Of a DNA stretch of 64,000 nucleotides, positions 52,392 through 60,994 are shown one piece after another. The position numbers and the translations under genes are program-made. Within the stretch, counting starts at the first letter, position 1. The number at the start of each line of letters is the position of its first letter. The DNA comes from Streptomyces sp. RPA4-2 (GTDB taxonomy: Bacteria > Actinomycetota > Actinomycetes > Streptomycetales > Streptomycetaceae). Under the pieces are notes generated by a model that was not told where the DNA came from, did not search any database, and worked only from the letters and a program-made list of their open reading frames with translations. The stretch covers positions 7,068,001 through 7,132,000 of the forward strand of contig NZ_CP050975.2 in the NCBI RefSeq assembly GCF_012273515.2, in the 5' to 3' direction.

Positions 52392-52406
52392 ATAAGGCCA
52401 CCTTAT
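52392..52406. promoter_or_regulatory. LysR box between the regulator and the thiolase operon
   Basis: ATAAGG-CCA-CCTTAT, perfect 6-bp arms, with the LysR-type T-N11-A pattern (T at 52393, A at 52405). It lies 12 bases from the LysR start and 57 bases before the thiolase start. Confidence 0.7.
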
Positions 52407-52462
52407 TAATTGCTCGATACTGTGTCTTGGACGCGATGAAGCGGGCGACCTACCGTGAATAC

Positions 52463-53668
52463 GTGACCGACAGTTATGTATACGCAGCGGCAAGAACACC
52501 CTTCGGGAAGTTCGCCGGCGCTCTCGCCGGCATACGGCCCGACGATCTCGCGGCGCTCGCCGTGAACGGAGTCCTGGCGAAGGTGCCGGAGCTCGATCCG
52601 AGCGGTATCGACGACGTGGTCTGGGGAAACGCCAACGGCGCGGGCGAGGACAACCGCAACGTCGGCCGGATGGCCGTGCTCCTGGCCGGACTGCCCACCT
52701 CGGTTCCCGCCACGACCGTCAACCGGCTGTGCGGCTCCTCCCTGGACGCGGCGATCATGGCCTCCCGGGCCATCGAGACCGGTGACGCCGACATCGTGCT
52801 CACCGGTGGTGTGGAATCGATGACCCGGGCTCCGTGGGTGCTGCCCAAGCCGGAGCGCGGCTATCCCGTCGGCGACGTGACCGCCGTGTCCACGGCGGTC
52901 GGCTGGCGGCTGGTCAACGAGCGCATGCCGAAGGAGTGGACGGTCTCCCTGGGCGAGGCCAACGAGCAGTTGGCCGACCGTTTCGGCGTCCCGCGCGAGC
53001 GGCAGGACGAGTTCGCCGTCCGCTCCCACAACCTCGCCGACGCCGCCTGGGCGGCAGGCTTCTACGACGACCTGGTGACGCCGGTCGCGACCGACGGCAA
53101 AGGCGGCACGCTCGCCCGGGACGAGGGCATCAGGCCCGGGTCCACGATCGACAAGCTCGCCGCTCTCAGGCCGGCCTTCCGCCCCGACGGTGTGATCACG
53201 GCGGGCAATTCCTCGCCGCTGAACGACGGCGCCTCCGCCGTGCTGCTCGGCTCAGGGGCCGCCGCCACGCGTATCGGTGCCGATCCGCTGGCCCGCGTAG
53301 CCGGGCGGGGAGTGTTCGCACTGGAGCCGCAGATGTTCGGCTTCGCGCCGGTGGAGGCGGCGAACCGCGCCCTGAAGAGCGCCGGCATCACCTGGTCCGA
53401 CGTGTCCGCGGTCGAACTCAACGAGGCGTTCGCCGTGCAGGCACTGGCCTGCGTGGACGCCTGGAAGATCGACCCCGCGATCGTCAACGCCAAGGGCGGG
53501 GCCATCGCGCTCGGCCACCCCCTGGGGGCCTCCGGCGGCAGGCTTCTGGGCACGCTCGCCCACCGGCTGAAGGAGTCCGGCGGGAGATGGGGCGTCGCGG
53601 CGATCTGCATCGGCGTGGGCCAGGCGCTCACCGTCGTCCTGGAGAACGTCACGGAGACCGGCCGATGA
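52463..53668 (+). CDS. pcaF: 3-oxoadipyl-CoA thiolase (acetyl-CoA acyltransferase)
   Basis: A 401-residue thiolase that splits 3-oxoadipyl-CoA into succinyl-CoA and acetyl-CoA. The acyl-accepting Cys is in VNRLCGSSLDAA (about residue 90), with GGVESMTRAPWV, the His in GGAIALGHPLGASGGR and the second Cys in AAICIGVGQ. The VYAAARTPFGKF start is typical of PcaF. Several in-frame starts exist upstream; the GTG at 52463 gives the family N-terminus, though the ribosome site is weak. The stop overlaps the CoA-transferase A gene by ATGA. The context (CoA transferase, LysR, hydroxyquinol genes) makes 3-oxoadipate the likely pathway. Confidence 0.92.
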   Translation: MTDSYVYAAARTPFGKFAGALAGIRPDDLAALAVNGVLAKVPELDPSGIDDVVWGNANGAGEDNRNVGRMAVLLAGLPTSVPATTVNRLCGSSLDAAIMASRAIETGDADIVLTGGVESMTRAPWVLPKPERGYPVGDVTAVSTAVGWRLVNERMPKEWTVSLGEANEQLADRFGVPRERQDEFAVRSHNLADAAWAAGFYDDLVTPVATDGKGGTLARDEGIRPGSTIDKLAALRPAFRPDGVITAGNSSPLNDGASAVLLGSGAAATRIGADPLARVAGRGVFALEPQMFGFAPVEAANRALKSAGITWSDVSAVELNEAFAVQALACVDAWKIDPAIVNAKGGAIALGHPLGASGGRLLGTLAHRLKESGGRWGVAAICIGVGQALTVVLENVTETGR

Positions 53669-54333
53669 CCATGCGGGTGTGTGCCCACGCCGACGAGGCC
53701 GTCGCCGGCATCGAGGACGGTTCGACGGTGCTCGTCGGCGGCTTCGGGATGGCCGGAATGCCGGTCGACCTGATCGACGCGCTGATCCGCCAGGGCGCGA
53801 AGGACCTGACGGTCGTGTCCAACAACGCCGGCAACGGTGACACCGGGCTGGCCGCCCTGCTGGCGAAGGGGCGGGTCCGCAAGGTCGTCTGCTCCTTCCC
53901 CCGGCAGTCCGACTCGTACGTCTTCGACGGCCTCTACCGGGCCGGCAAGGTCGAGCTGGAAGTGGTGCCGCAGGGCAACCTCGCGGAGCGGATCAGGGCG
54001 GCCGGTGCCGGTATCGGCGCCTTCTTCTGCCCCACCGGAGCCGGGACCCTGCTCGCCGAAGGCAAGGAGACCCGCGTCATCGACGGCCGTACCTACGTCC
54101 TGGAGTACCCGATCAGGGGCGATGTCGCGTTGATCGGCGCCCACCGGGCCGATCGCATGGGCAACCTCGTCTACCGCAAGACGGCCCGCAACTTCGGGCC
54201 GGTCATGGCCACCGCCGCGACCACCGTGGTCGCACAGGTCCGCGAGATCGTCGACACCGGCATGATCGACCCCGAGACCGTGGTGACGCCGAGCATCTAT
54301 GTCGACCGCGTGGTACAGGAGACGACCGCATGA
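53665..54333 (+). CDS. pcaI: 3-oxoadipate CoA-transferase subunit A
   Basis: A 222-residue class I CoA-transferase alpha subunit. The glycine-rich GSTVLVGGFGMAGMPVDLIDAL and VVSNNAGNGDTGLA segments, and the late VALIGAHRADRMGNLVYRKTARNF, mark the family. With subunit B it moves CoA from succinyl-CoA to 3-oxoadipate. It overlaps the thiolase and the subunit B genes by ATGA on both sides, a fully coupled three-gene operon (thiolase-A-B). Confidence 0.93.
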   Translation: MTMRVCAHADEAVAGIEDGSTVLVGGFGMAGMPVDLIDALIRQGAKDLTVVSNNAGNGDTGLAALLAKGRVRKVVCSFPRQSDSYVFDGLYRAGKVELEVVPQGNLAERIRAAGAGIGAFFCPTGAGTLLAEGKETRVIDGRTYVLEYPIRGDVALIGAHRADRMGNLVYRKTARNFGPVMATAATTVVAQVREIVDTGMIDPETVVTPSIYVDRVVQETTA

Positions 54334-55004
54334 CCCCGATCCGACACACGGCGGACAGCGGGCGCGGCCCGCTGGGCAAGTCCGAGATCGCCGCCCTGGT
54401 GGCCCGCGACATCCCTCACGGCGCGTTCGTCAATCTCGGCATCGGCCAGCCGACAGCCGTCGCCGACCACCTGCCGGCCGACTCCGGTGTGGTGCTCCAC
54501 ACCGAGAACGGCATGCTCAACATGGGACCCGCCGCCCAGGGCGAGGAGATCGACCACGATCTCACCAACGCCGGCAAGGTTCCCGTGACCGAACCGCCCG
54601 GAGCGGCCTACTTCCACCACGCGGACTCCTTCGCCATGATGCGCGGCGGCCACCTGGACATCTGCGTCCTGGGCGCCTTCCAGGTCTCCGCGGCCGGGGA
54701 CCTAGCCAACTGGCACACCGGCGCGCCCGACGCCATCCCCGCCGTCGGCGGCGCCATGGACCTGGCGATCGGCGCCAAGAAGGTCTTCGTCATGATGACG
54801 CTGTTCGCGAAGGACGGCGCCCCCAAGCTGGTTCCGCGGTGCACCTACCCACTGACCGGGCTGGGCTGCGTCGACCGCGTCTACACCGACCTCGCGGTCT
54901 TCGACATCACCCCGGCCGGCGTCGCGGTGCGGGAGACCTTCGGCATCACCGTCGACGAACTCGCGGGCCGCCTCGAACTGCCGCTTCTTCCTGCTACGAC
55001 CTGA
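54330..55004 (+). CDS. pcaJ: 3-oxoadipate CoA-transferase subunit B
   Basis: A 224-residue beta subunit with the catalytic Glu in VLHTENGMLNMG, the VNLGIGQPTAVADHL start and GGHLDICVLGAFQVSAAGDLANW. The family's LVPRCTYPLTGLGCVDRVYTDLAVF stretch is intact. It makes the heterodimer or heterotetramer with subunit A. Its end is followed by a 13-bp tandem repeat and 350 bases of non-coding DNA before the hydroxylase gene, so the two halves of the cluster are probably separate transcripts. Confidence 0.93.
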   Translation: MTPIRHTADSGRGPLGKSEIAALVARDIPHGAFVNLGIGQPTAVADHLPADSGVVLHTENGMLNMGPAAQGEEIDHDLTNAGKVPVTEPPGAAYFHHADSFAMMRGGHLDICVLGAFQVSAAGDLANWHTGAPDAIPAVGGAMDLAIGAKKVFVMMTLFAKDGAPKLVPRCTYPLTGLGCVDRVYTDLAVFDITPAGVAVRETFGITVDELAGRLELPLLPATT

Positions 55005-55053
55005 CACTCACTCAAACCTCGCGCGAGGCCTGGCCTTTGGGGTATGTCCGGCT

Positions 55054-55105
55054 GCCCGAAGGTCCTGCCCGAAGGTCCTGCCCGATGGTCCCGCCCGGTG
55101 GTCCT
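55054..55105. repeat. 13-bp tandem repeat (four units)
   Basis: Four contiguous 13-bp units beginning GCCCGAAGGTCCT, the first two identical, the last two with one or two changes each (GCCCGATGGTCCC, GCCCGGTGGTCCT). Confidence 0.85.
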
Positions 55106-55356
55106 GCGTCCCGGTGATCCGAACCGGAGCGCACGTCTCCGCCGGCCCCCACGGCAAGGCCGCATGCGGGGGAGAAGGGGCCGGCCAGGTCCGCGCCGGC
55201 ACACACCCGGCGCGTCCCGCGGCCCGCCGTTCTTCCCGAATCCGCCACTCCTTGGCATTCCCGCCGACATCGGCCCACGCCATTCCGTGCCTGCCCACCC
55301 GGTCCCACACTGACGTTTCCGGCAGTGACGCCGGATTCACGAAAGGCCATCACGAA
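55106..55356. other. Leader of the hydroxylase operon
   Basis: Some 250 bases between the tandem repeat and the hydroxylase start. No gene or clear terminator was seen. It should hold the promoter for the hydroxylase-reductase-dioxygenase unit, possibly under AraC control, but no confident box could be read. Confidence 0.4.
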
Positions 55357-57150
55357 ATGCCGGAATTCAACGACGGGACCCCAGAGACCGAACTGCCCTC
55401 CGACTCCATCGTGACCACCGAGGTCGTCGTCATAGGCTCGGGGCCGGCGGGCGCCACCGCCGCACTGCTGCTGTCGACACTGGGCATCGACACCATCATG
55501 ATCACCAAGTACCGGTGGACGGCGAACACGCCCCGCGCGCACATCACCAACCAGCGCGCCATGGAGGTCTTCCGCGACCTCGGCATCGAGCCCCAGGTCC
55601 TCGCGGACGCCACCGAGCACGGCCTGGTCGGGGACACCGTGTTCTGCACGAGCATCACCGGCGAGGAGATCGGCCGCATCCACACCTGGGGGACCCGCCC
55701 CGACCGTGAGGCCGACTACCGGCTCGCCTCCCCCTGCCTGACCGTGGACATCCCCCAGACCTACCTCGAACCGATCCTGGTACGGAACGCGACACAGCGT
55801 GGTGCCCACACCCGGTTCTCCACCGAGTACCTCTCCCACACCCAGGATGCCGACGGCGTCACCGTCGAGGTCCTCGACCGGCTGACCGGCGCGCAGTACA
55901 GCATTCGCGCCAAGTACCTGATCGGCGCCGACGGTGCCCGCTCGAAGGTGGCCGCCGACATCGGCCTGCCGTTCGAGGGCGCGATGGACATCGCCGGGTC
56001 GATGAACATCACCTTCAAGGCGGACATCTCCCGGCACGTCTCCCACCGGCCCTCCGTCCTGTACTGGGTCGTCCAGCCGGGTTCGAACGTGGGCGGCATC
56101 GGCGCGGGCCTGGTGCGCATGATCCGCCCCTGGAACGAGTGGCTGATCGTGTGGGGCTACGACATCGCCGACGAGCCCCCCGTCGTCGACGAGCAGGCGG
56201 CGATCCAGATCGTACGGAACCTCCTGGGCATGCCGGACCTGGACGTCGAGATCACGGGCACCAGCCTCTGGGGCAACAACGAGATGTACGCGAGCCGCCT
56301 GCACCTCGGCCGGGTGTTCTGCGCCGGCGACGCCGTGCACCGGCACCCGCCGAGCAACGGCCTGGGCTCCAACACCTCGGTCCAGGACGCCTACAACCTC
56401 GCCTGGAAGCTGGCCGCCGTGCTCAGAGGCCAGGCCGCTCCGGCACTGCTGGACAGCTACACCGACGAGCGCGCCCCCGTCGCGGAACGCATCGTGAAGC
56501 GGGCCAACCGGTCCAGCCGGGAGTTCGTGGAAATCTTCGAGGCCCTCGGTGTCCTCGACGCGCGGACCGAGGCGGACATGGCCGCCGCGATCGAGGAACG
56601 CAAGGACAACACCCCCGCCGGCGCCGCCAAACGAGCCGCGCTCGTACGGGCCATGGACCTGAAGAACTACGAGTTCAACGCGCACGGCGTCGAACTGGGC
56701 CAGTTCTACGCCTCCTCGGCCGTCCTGTCCGACGGGTCCACCCGCCCCGCCCCCACCCGGGACACGGACCTGTACTACGAGATGTCCACGGTTCCCGGCT
56801 CCCACCTGCCGCACGCCTGGGTCGGCGACAGCAGCCGCCGCCTCGCGCTGATGGACCTCGCCCCCTACACCCGGTGGACGCTGTTCACCGGCATCGCCGG
56901 CGAGGCGTGGGCACAGGCCGGCGAGAAGATCGCCCAGGAACTCGGTGTCCCGCTCGAGACGGTCGTCATCGGTCCGGGCCGTGAGGTCACCGACCTGTAC
57001 TACGACTGGGCGAAGCTGCGCGAGGTCGAGGAGAGCGGAGTGCTGCTGGTGCGTCCGGACAAGCACATCGCGTGGCGTGCCATGACCCTGCCCGAAGACC
57101 CCGAGGGCCGGCTGCGACAGGCCCTGCTCTCGATCCTGGGAAGGGACTGA
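55357..57150 (+). CDS. FAD-dependent aromatic hydroxylase (resorcinol/phenol monooxygenase type)
   Basis: A 597-residue flavoprotein monooxygenase of the PheA/TfdB class. The three FAD/NADPH motifs are present: VVVIGSGPAGATAALLL near residue 25, the DG motif in LIGADGARSKVA, and GD in VFCAGDAVHRHPPSNGLGSNTSVQDAYNLAWKL-type context. A C-terminal thioredoxin-like domain follows. Such enzymes hydroxylate a phenol next to an existing OH using O2 and NADPH. Because the next two genes use hydroxyquinol and maleylacetate, the likely step is resorcinol (or a related phenol) to hydroxyquinol. ATG supported by GAAAGG 10 bases upstream. Confidence 0.88.
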   Translation: MPEFNDGTPETELPSDSIVTTEVVVIGSGPAGATAALLLSTLGIDTIMITKYRWTANTPRAHITNQRAMEVFRDLGIEPQVLADATEHGLVGDTVFCTSITGEEIGRIHTWGTRPDREADYRLASPCLTVDIPQTYLEPILVRNATQRGAHTRFSTEYLSHTQDADGVTVEVLDRLTGAQYSIRAKYLIGADGARSKVAADIGLPFEGAMDIAGSMNITFKADISRHVSHRPSVLYWVVQPGSNVGGIGAGLVRMIRPWNEWLIVWGYDIADEPPVVDEQAAIQIVRNLLGMPDLDVEITGTSLWGNNEMYASRLHLGRVFCAGDAVHRHPPSNGLGSNTSVQDAYNLAWKLAAVLRGQAAPALLDSYTDERAPVAERIVKRANRSSREFVEIFEALGVLDARTEADMAAAIEERKDNTPAGAAKRAALVRAMDLKNYEFNAHGVELGQFYASSAVLSDGSTRPAPTRDTDLYYEMSTVPGSHLPHAWVGDSSRRLALMDLAPYTRWTLFTGIAGEAWAQAGEKIAQELGVPLETVVIGPGREVTDLYYDWAKLREVEESGVLLVRPDKHIAWRAMTLPEDPEGRLRQALLSILGRD

Positions 57151-57156
57151 GCCACG

Positions 57157-58212
57157 ATGCGTTTCGTCCATGACACCCTGCCGCAAAGGGTGCACTTCGC
57201 CTCCGGCGAGGCGGCGGAGAGCCTCACGGCCGAGATCGCCTCCCTGGGCGCCCGACGTGTGATGGTGATCGCCGGCGCGGGTGAGCGCGAGATCGCCGAG
57301 CGCGTCACGAGCGGCCTGCCCGTCGTCCACCGGCACGATGACGTCGTGATGCACGTCCCTGTCGAGGTCGCCGAACGGGCCCGTACGGCAGCCGCCGCGC
57401 ACGACGCCGACGTCCTGGTCAGCATCGGCGGCGGTTCGACCACCGGCCTGGCCAAAGCGGTCGCGCTCACCACCGGACTGCCGATCGTCGCCGTTCCCAC
57501 CACGTACGCGGGTTCCGAGGCCACCCCCGTCTGGGGGCTGACCGAGGGCTCCGCCAAGACCACCGGCACCGACCGCAAGGTCCTGCCGCGCGCGATCGTC
57601 TACGACGCCTCGCTGACGCTGAGCCTGCCCGCCGCCCTGAGCGCCGCCTCCGGTCTGAACGCCGTGGCGCACTGCGTCGACTCCCTGTGGGCCCCCCGCG
57701 CCGACCCCATCAACCGGGCCCTCGCCGCGGAGGGTGTCCGGGCGCTCCGCACGGGACTGCCCATGGTCGTCAAGGAACCCGACGCGCTGCCCGGCCGCGA
57801 GCAGGCACTCTACGGCGCCTACCTGTCCGCCCTGGCCTTCGCGTCCGCCGGATCAGGGCTCCACCACAAGATCTGCCATGTCCTGGGAGGCATGTTCAAC
57901 CTCCCGCACGCCGCCACCCACGCCGTCGTCCTCCCGTACGTCCTCGCCTTCAACGGGACCGCCGCCCCCGAGGCCGAGGAACGCCTCGCCGAGGCCTTCG
58001 GCACACCCAGCGCCCGGGAAGGTCTCGCCGGGCTGCGCGACCAGCTCGACGCACCACGCGCGCTCCGCGACCTCGGCATGCCGTCCGGCGGCATCGCCTC
58101 GGCGGCCGAGGCCGTGGTCGCCGCCGCCCCGGCCGGCAATCCGAGCCCTGTCACCCTGCCGGCGATCACCGACCTGCTCCGCACGGCCTGGGAAGGAGCC
58201 GAACCGCGATGA
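57157..58212 (+). CDS. Maleylacetate reductase
   Basis: A 351-residue iron-type alcohol dehydrogenase fold enzyme reducing maleylacetate to 3-oxoadipate with NAD(P)H. Signatures are [19 protein letters not shown] (nucleotide), [19 protein letters not shown] and the metal/active-site His region [21 protein letters not shown]. Length matches the family (~350). It starts 6 bases after the hydroxylase stop and its stop overlaps the dioxygenase start by ATGA, so hydroxylase, reductase and dioxygenase form one operon. Confidence 0.94.
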   Translation: MRFVHDTLPQRVHFASGEAAESLTAEIASLGARRVMVIAGAGEREIAERVTSGLPVVHRHDDVVMHVPVEVAERARTAAAAHDADVLVSIGGGSTTGLAKAVALTTGLPIVAVPTTYAGSEATPVWGLTEGSAKTTGTDRKVLPRAIVYDASLTLSLPAALSAASGLNAVAHCVDSLWAPRADPINRALAAEGVRALRTGLPMVVKEPDALPGREQALYGAYLSALAFASAGSGLHHKICHVLGGMFNLPHAATHAVVLPYVLAFNGTAAPEAEERLAEAFGTPSAREGLAGLRDQLDAPRALRDLGMPSGGIASAAEAVVAAAPAGNPSPVTLPAITDLLRTAWEGAEPR

Positions 58213-59120
58213 CCCACACCCCCGCCACCACCGAGGACGCACCCGACGACAAGCAGCGGGAAATCGAAGCCGAGGTCACACGCCGAGTCCTGGAGTCCTT
58301 CGCCGACTGCACCGACCCGCGGCTGCGGCAGGTGCTGGAGTCCCTCGTCCAGCACCTGCACGCGTTCGTCCGGGACGTCCGGCTCACCGAGAAGGAATGG
58401 GACCTGGGCATCGACTTCCTCACCCGCACCGGCCACATCACCGACGACCGGCGCCAGGAGTTCATCCTCCTGTCGGACGTCCTCGGAGTCTCGATGCAGA
58501 CCGTCGCCGTCAACAACGAGGCCTACGGCCAGGCCACGGAAGCCACCGTGTTCGGACCGTTCTTCGTCGAGGACAGCCCCGGAATCGAGCCGGGGGGCGA
58601 CATGGCCTTCGGCGCCAGTGGTGAACCGTGCTGGGTCGAGGGCACCGTCACCGACACCGCGGGCAAACCGGTCCCCGGGGCACGCGTCGAGGTGTGGGAA
58701 GCCGACGAGGACGGCTTCTACGACACCCAGTACGACGACGACCGCACCGCCGCGCGAGCCCACCTGTTCACCGACCCCGACGGCCGCTACCGCTTCTGGG
58801 GGCTGACCCCCACTCCGTACGCCATCCCGCACGACGGCCCGGTCGGGCAGCTCCTGGCGGCCACCGGCCGGTCACCCATGCGTGCCTCGCACCTCCACTT
58901 CATGGTCAGTGCTCCCGCTCTGCGCACCCTCGTCACCCACATCTTCGTCCGCGGCGACGAACACCTCGACAGCGACGCCGTCTTCGGTGTGAAGGAGTCC
59001 CTCGTCAAGGACTTCCACACGCAGGAACCAGGCAGCCCGACACCCGACGGACGTGACCTCGGTGACCGGGTCTGGTCCCGTGCGCGGTTCGACATCGTGC
59101 TCGCCCCCGACGGCACCTGA
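58209..59120 (+). CDS. Hydroxyquinol 1,2-dioxygenase (intradiol)
   Basis: A 303-residue intradiol ring-cleavage dioxygenase that converts hydroxyquinol (1,2,4-trihydroxybenzene) to maleylacetate. It has the N-terminal helical dimerisation domain ([26 protein letters not shown]) and the catalytic beta domain with Fe(III) ligands visible as Tyr in [11 protein letters not shown], Tyr in [13 protein letters not shown] and the His pair in [11 protein letters not shown]. The gene order hydroxylase-maleylacetate reductase-dioxygenase is diagnostic for hydroxyquinol rather than catechol. A strong hairpin follows the stop. Confidence 0.93.
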   Translation: MTHTPATTEDAPDDKQREIEAEVTRRVLESFADCTDPRLRQVLESLVQHLHAFVRDVRLTEKEWDLGIDFLTRTGHITDDRRQEFILLSDVLGVSMQTVAVNNEAYGQATEATVFGPFFVEDSPGIEPGGDMAFGASGEPCWVEGTVTDTAGKPVPGARVEVWEADEDGFYDTQYDDDRTAARAHLFTDPDGRYRFWGLTPTPYAIPHDGPVGQLLAATGRSPMRASHLHFMVSAPALRTLVTHIFVRGDEHLDSDAVFGVKESLVKDFHTQEPGSPTPDGRDLGDRVWSRARFDIVLAPDGT

Positions 59121-59143
59121 CCGCCCCGGGCAGACCGCGCCGA

Positions 59144-59175
59144 CCGGCCGCCGGCACCCCTTGCCGGCGGACCGG
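59144..59175. terminator. Bidirectional terminator after the dioxygenase
   Basis: CCGCCGGCA / TGCCGGCGG, a perfect 9-bp stem with a 5-base loop, extended by CCGG/CCGG beyond a bulged A. It separates the convergent dioxygenase and AraC genes. Confidence 0.7.
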
Positions 59176-59182
59176 CCCGCGG

Positions 59183-60124
59183 TCATCCCCCGACGCGGCC
59201 ACCACGCAGGACATCAGCGGCCCCCACACCGTGCCGCTCCTTGAACCGGTGCGAGAAATAGGAGGCGGACCCGAAACCACAGGCCGCTCCCACCTCGGCC
59301 ACGCTCCCGGGCCATCCCGCGGCGAGCATCGAGCGGGCGCGGTCGAGACGGCGGCCGAGGAGGTACTGCGGCAGGCTTTCACCGCCGTGGGCGAACACGC
59401 GGGACAGATGCCGCTCGCTGACCCCGATACCCCGGGCGACGTGAGCCGCGGAAAGCCCCGGCTCCGTCAGGTGCTCGTCGATGTAGGCCCGAGCCGTCGC
59501 GAGGTGCACGGCCGCGGTGGTCGGCGGGCGGCCCGACACCACGCTGCCGAGCAGCTCCAGCACGATGTCCTCGTCCACGGCCTCGGACGACTGCGGCAGC
59601 ACCGCCCGTCCGACCATCCGGGCCAGCGCCCTGGCCTGCGCGGCGCCCTCGTCGACGTCGAAGACCATGGGCTGGGACAGCTGCGGCCCGCCGAGATCCC
59701 GCCAGACCGACCGGGGCACCTTCACCGCCAGCTCTTCCAGCCCCTGCGAGAAGCCCCGTATGAAGGGCCGGTCCGCATCGCAGACGATCAGCTGTCCCGG
59801 GTGCAGCACCCGCACCCCGTCATCGTGGTAGAAGAAGGCGTCCCCGGTGAGTGCGAAGTAGCACGCGATCGCCTCCGACGGCAGGTTCCGGACGACCGAG
59901 CGGGTCCGCTCCACGACATGGGGACCGCCCGCGACACGAGCCAGGTCGACGTGCGGCAGCTGGAGGTTGATCTCCGTCGCCTCGAGCGCGTCGTCACGCA
60001 ACGAGCGACAGTGCACGCCGATGAGGGCTGCCGCGTTGTGCGCCTCCCAGAGGGCGACACGCTGGCCCTCAGGGAGGCCGACCGTGCTGAACAGAACAGG
60101 GCCGGTTCCCATCCCGCTTGTCAT
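59183..60124 (-). CDS. AraC-family regulator
   Basis: A ~313-residue regulator with an N-terminal AraC-binding-like domain (ACYFALTGDAFFYHDDGVRVLHPGQ-type beta roll) and two C-terminal helix-turn-helices (TARAYIDEHLTEPGLSAAHVARGIGVSERHLSRVF, then SVAEVGAACGFGSASYFSHRFKERHG). It belongs to the NphR/feaR-like group that activates aromatic degradation genes. It converges on the hydroxyquinol operon and is a likely activator of it. The start is uncertain: candidates at 60148, 60124 and 60112; a run of G precedes the last two. Confidence 0.88.
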   Translation of the reverse strand: MTSGMGTGPVLFSTVGLPEGQRVALWEAHNAAALIGVHCRSLRDDALEATEINLQLPHVDLARVAGGPHVVERTRSVVRNLPSEAIACYFALTGDAFFYHDDGVRVLHPGQLIVCDADRPFIRGFSQGLEELAVKVPRSVWRDLGGPQLSQPMVFDVDEGAAQARALARMVGRAVLPQSSEAVDEDIVLELLGSVVSGRPPTTAAVHLATARAYIDEHLTEPGLSAAHVARGIGVSERHLSRVFAHGGESLPQYLLGRRLDRARSMLAAGWPGSVAEVGAACGFGSASYFSHRFKERHGVGAADVLRGGRVGG

Positions 60125-60280
60125 CCCCCCAGGGTAACGGCGTTCCACGCCGAGGCTCAGGGGCCGTCAGGAGGTGGCACAGGAGGCCTGGCGTGGAGGA
60201 CCTGCGAGGGGCCGCAGAGGTATGAGCCATGCAGAGGTACGAGGCATGCAGAGGTAGGGGGACGACGGCCGGTCGGCCGG

Positions 60281-60352
60281 TCAGCCCGTCAGGAAGGGGT
60301 GGTCGGTGTATCCGGTGGCGTCGCCGCCGGAGATGACCTCGGGCGGGCGGCG
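60281..60352 (-). pseudogene. C-terminal remnant of an OYE-family alkene reductase
   Basis: Read on the minus strand the bases give RRPPEVISGGDATGYTDHPF then LTG and a stop, the characteristic tail of Old-Yellow-Enzyme alkene reductases (compare GGGAEGYTDYP in NemA). Nothing upstream continues the family: the adjoining sequence runs into the stop of the MarR gene. Only the last ~24 codons survive. Confidence 0.65.
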
Positions 60353-60369
60353 TCCTGGTGGGGAAGCTG

Positions 60370-60885
60370 CTAAGCGGTGTCCTTACCGGGGCAGCTCCGC
60401 TGCTCCTGGCGGTCGATCCTCTCGCTGATCTTCGCGGCGACGGTGCGCAGACTGTCCAGTTCGGCGGGGACCAGACCGTCGAAGATGAGGTCGAGCACCC
60501 GGGCCACGTGTCCTGGGGCGGCTTCGGCGAGATGGGCGTGGCCGGCGTCGGTCAGGATCGCGTGGGTGTAGCGGCCGTTGGTGGGGTCGGGCTCGCGACG
60601 GACGAAACCCCGGCGTTCCAGCCTGCTGATCAGGTGGGAGAGACGGGACAGTTCGGAGTTGGCGAGGACGGCCAGGTCGCTCATGCGCATGCGGTGTCCC
60701 GGCTGGTCGGACAGTCCGGCGAGGACGTAGTACTCGACGTACCGCAGGCCCGCGTCCTGCTGCAACTGTGTCTCCAGGGCGGCGGTCAGCCTGTGCAGCA
60801 TCAGGCCGAATCGCTGCCATGTCTCCAGCTCCGCGGGGGTCAGCCAGCGGCGCTGATCGGTCGGGTGCGGAGGCTCTTCGGGCAT
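60370..60885 (-). CDS. MarR-family regulator
   Basis: A 171-residue winged-helix repressor. The dimer-forming N-terminal helix, the DNA-reading region (MRMSDLAVLANSELSRLSHLISRLERRGFVRREPDPTNGRYTHAILT) and the C-terminal dimer helix fit MarR proteins. It is divergent from the YceI/FMN reductase ORF across 109 bp that hold three TGAA-N2-TTCA palindromes. Such regulators often sense phenols, quinones or other electrophiles, in line with a downstream NAD(P)H-dependent flavin reductase and the nearby aromatic cluster. An alkene reductase gene once followed it, judging by the remnant. Confidence 0.92.
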   Translation of the reverse strand: MPEEPPHPTDQRRWLTPAELETWQRFGLMLHRLTAALETQLQQDAGLRYVEYYVLAGLSDQPGHRMRMSDLAVLANSELSRLSHLISRLERRGFVRREPDPTNGRYTHAILTDAGHAHLAEAAPGHVARVLDLIFDGLVPAELDSLRTVAAKISERIDRQEQRSCPGKDTA

Positions 60886-60904
60886 GTCCGGAGTCTATCC
60901 GGCG

Positions 60905-60914
60905 TGAACGTTCA
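60905..60914. promoter_or_regulatory. MarR operator candidate 1
   Basis: TGAACGTTCA, a perfect 10-bp palindrome 20 bases upstream of the MarR start. Same pattern as two further sites (TGAA-N2-TTCA). Confidence 0.6.
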
Positions 60915-60932
60915 TGCGTCCAGGCTCACACT

Positions 60933-60942
60933 TGAATCTTCA
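60933..60942. promoter_or_regulatory. MarR operator candidate 2
   Basis: TGAATCTTCA; the arms TGAA/TTCA are perfect, the centre TC is not symmetric. It lies 28 bases from site 1. Confidence 0.55.
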
Positions 60943-60966
60943 TGAGTCCCCGCCTAGAGTGGGACA

Positions 60967-60976
60967 TGAAATTTCA
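60967..60976. promoter_or_regulatory. MarR operator candidate 3
   Basis: TGAAATTTCA, a perfect palindrome (extended CATGAAATTTCAAG), 19 bases before the YceI GTG start, so placed to block its transcription. Confidence 0.6.
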
Positions 60977-60994
60977 AGCGAGAGGGAGCCCGGA

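Noticed and set aside
55012..57672. An 886-codon minus-strand frame opposite the FAD hydroxylase
   Set aside because: It is the antisense shadow of a clearly recognised flavoprotein gene and has no motifs of its own.
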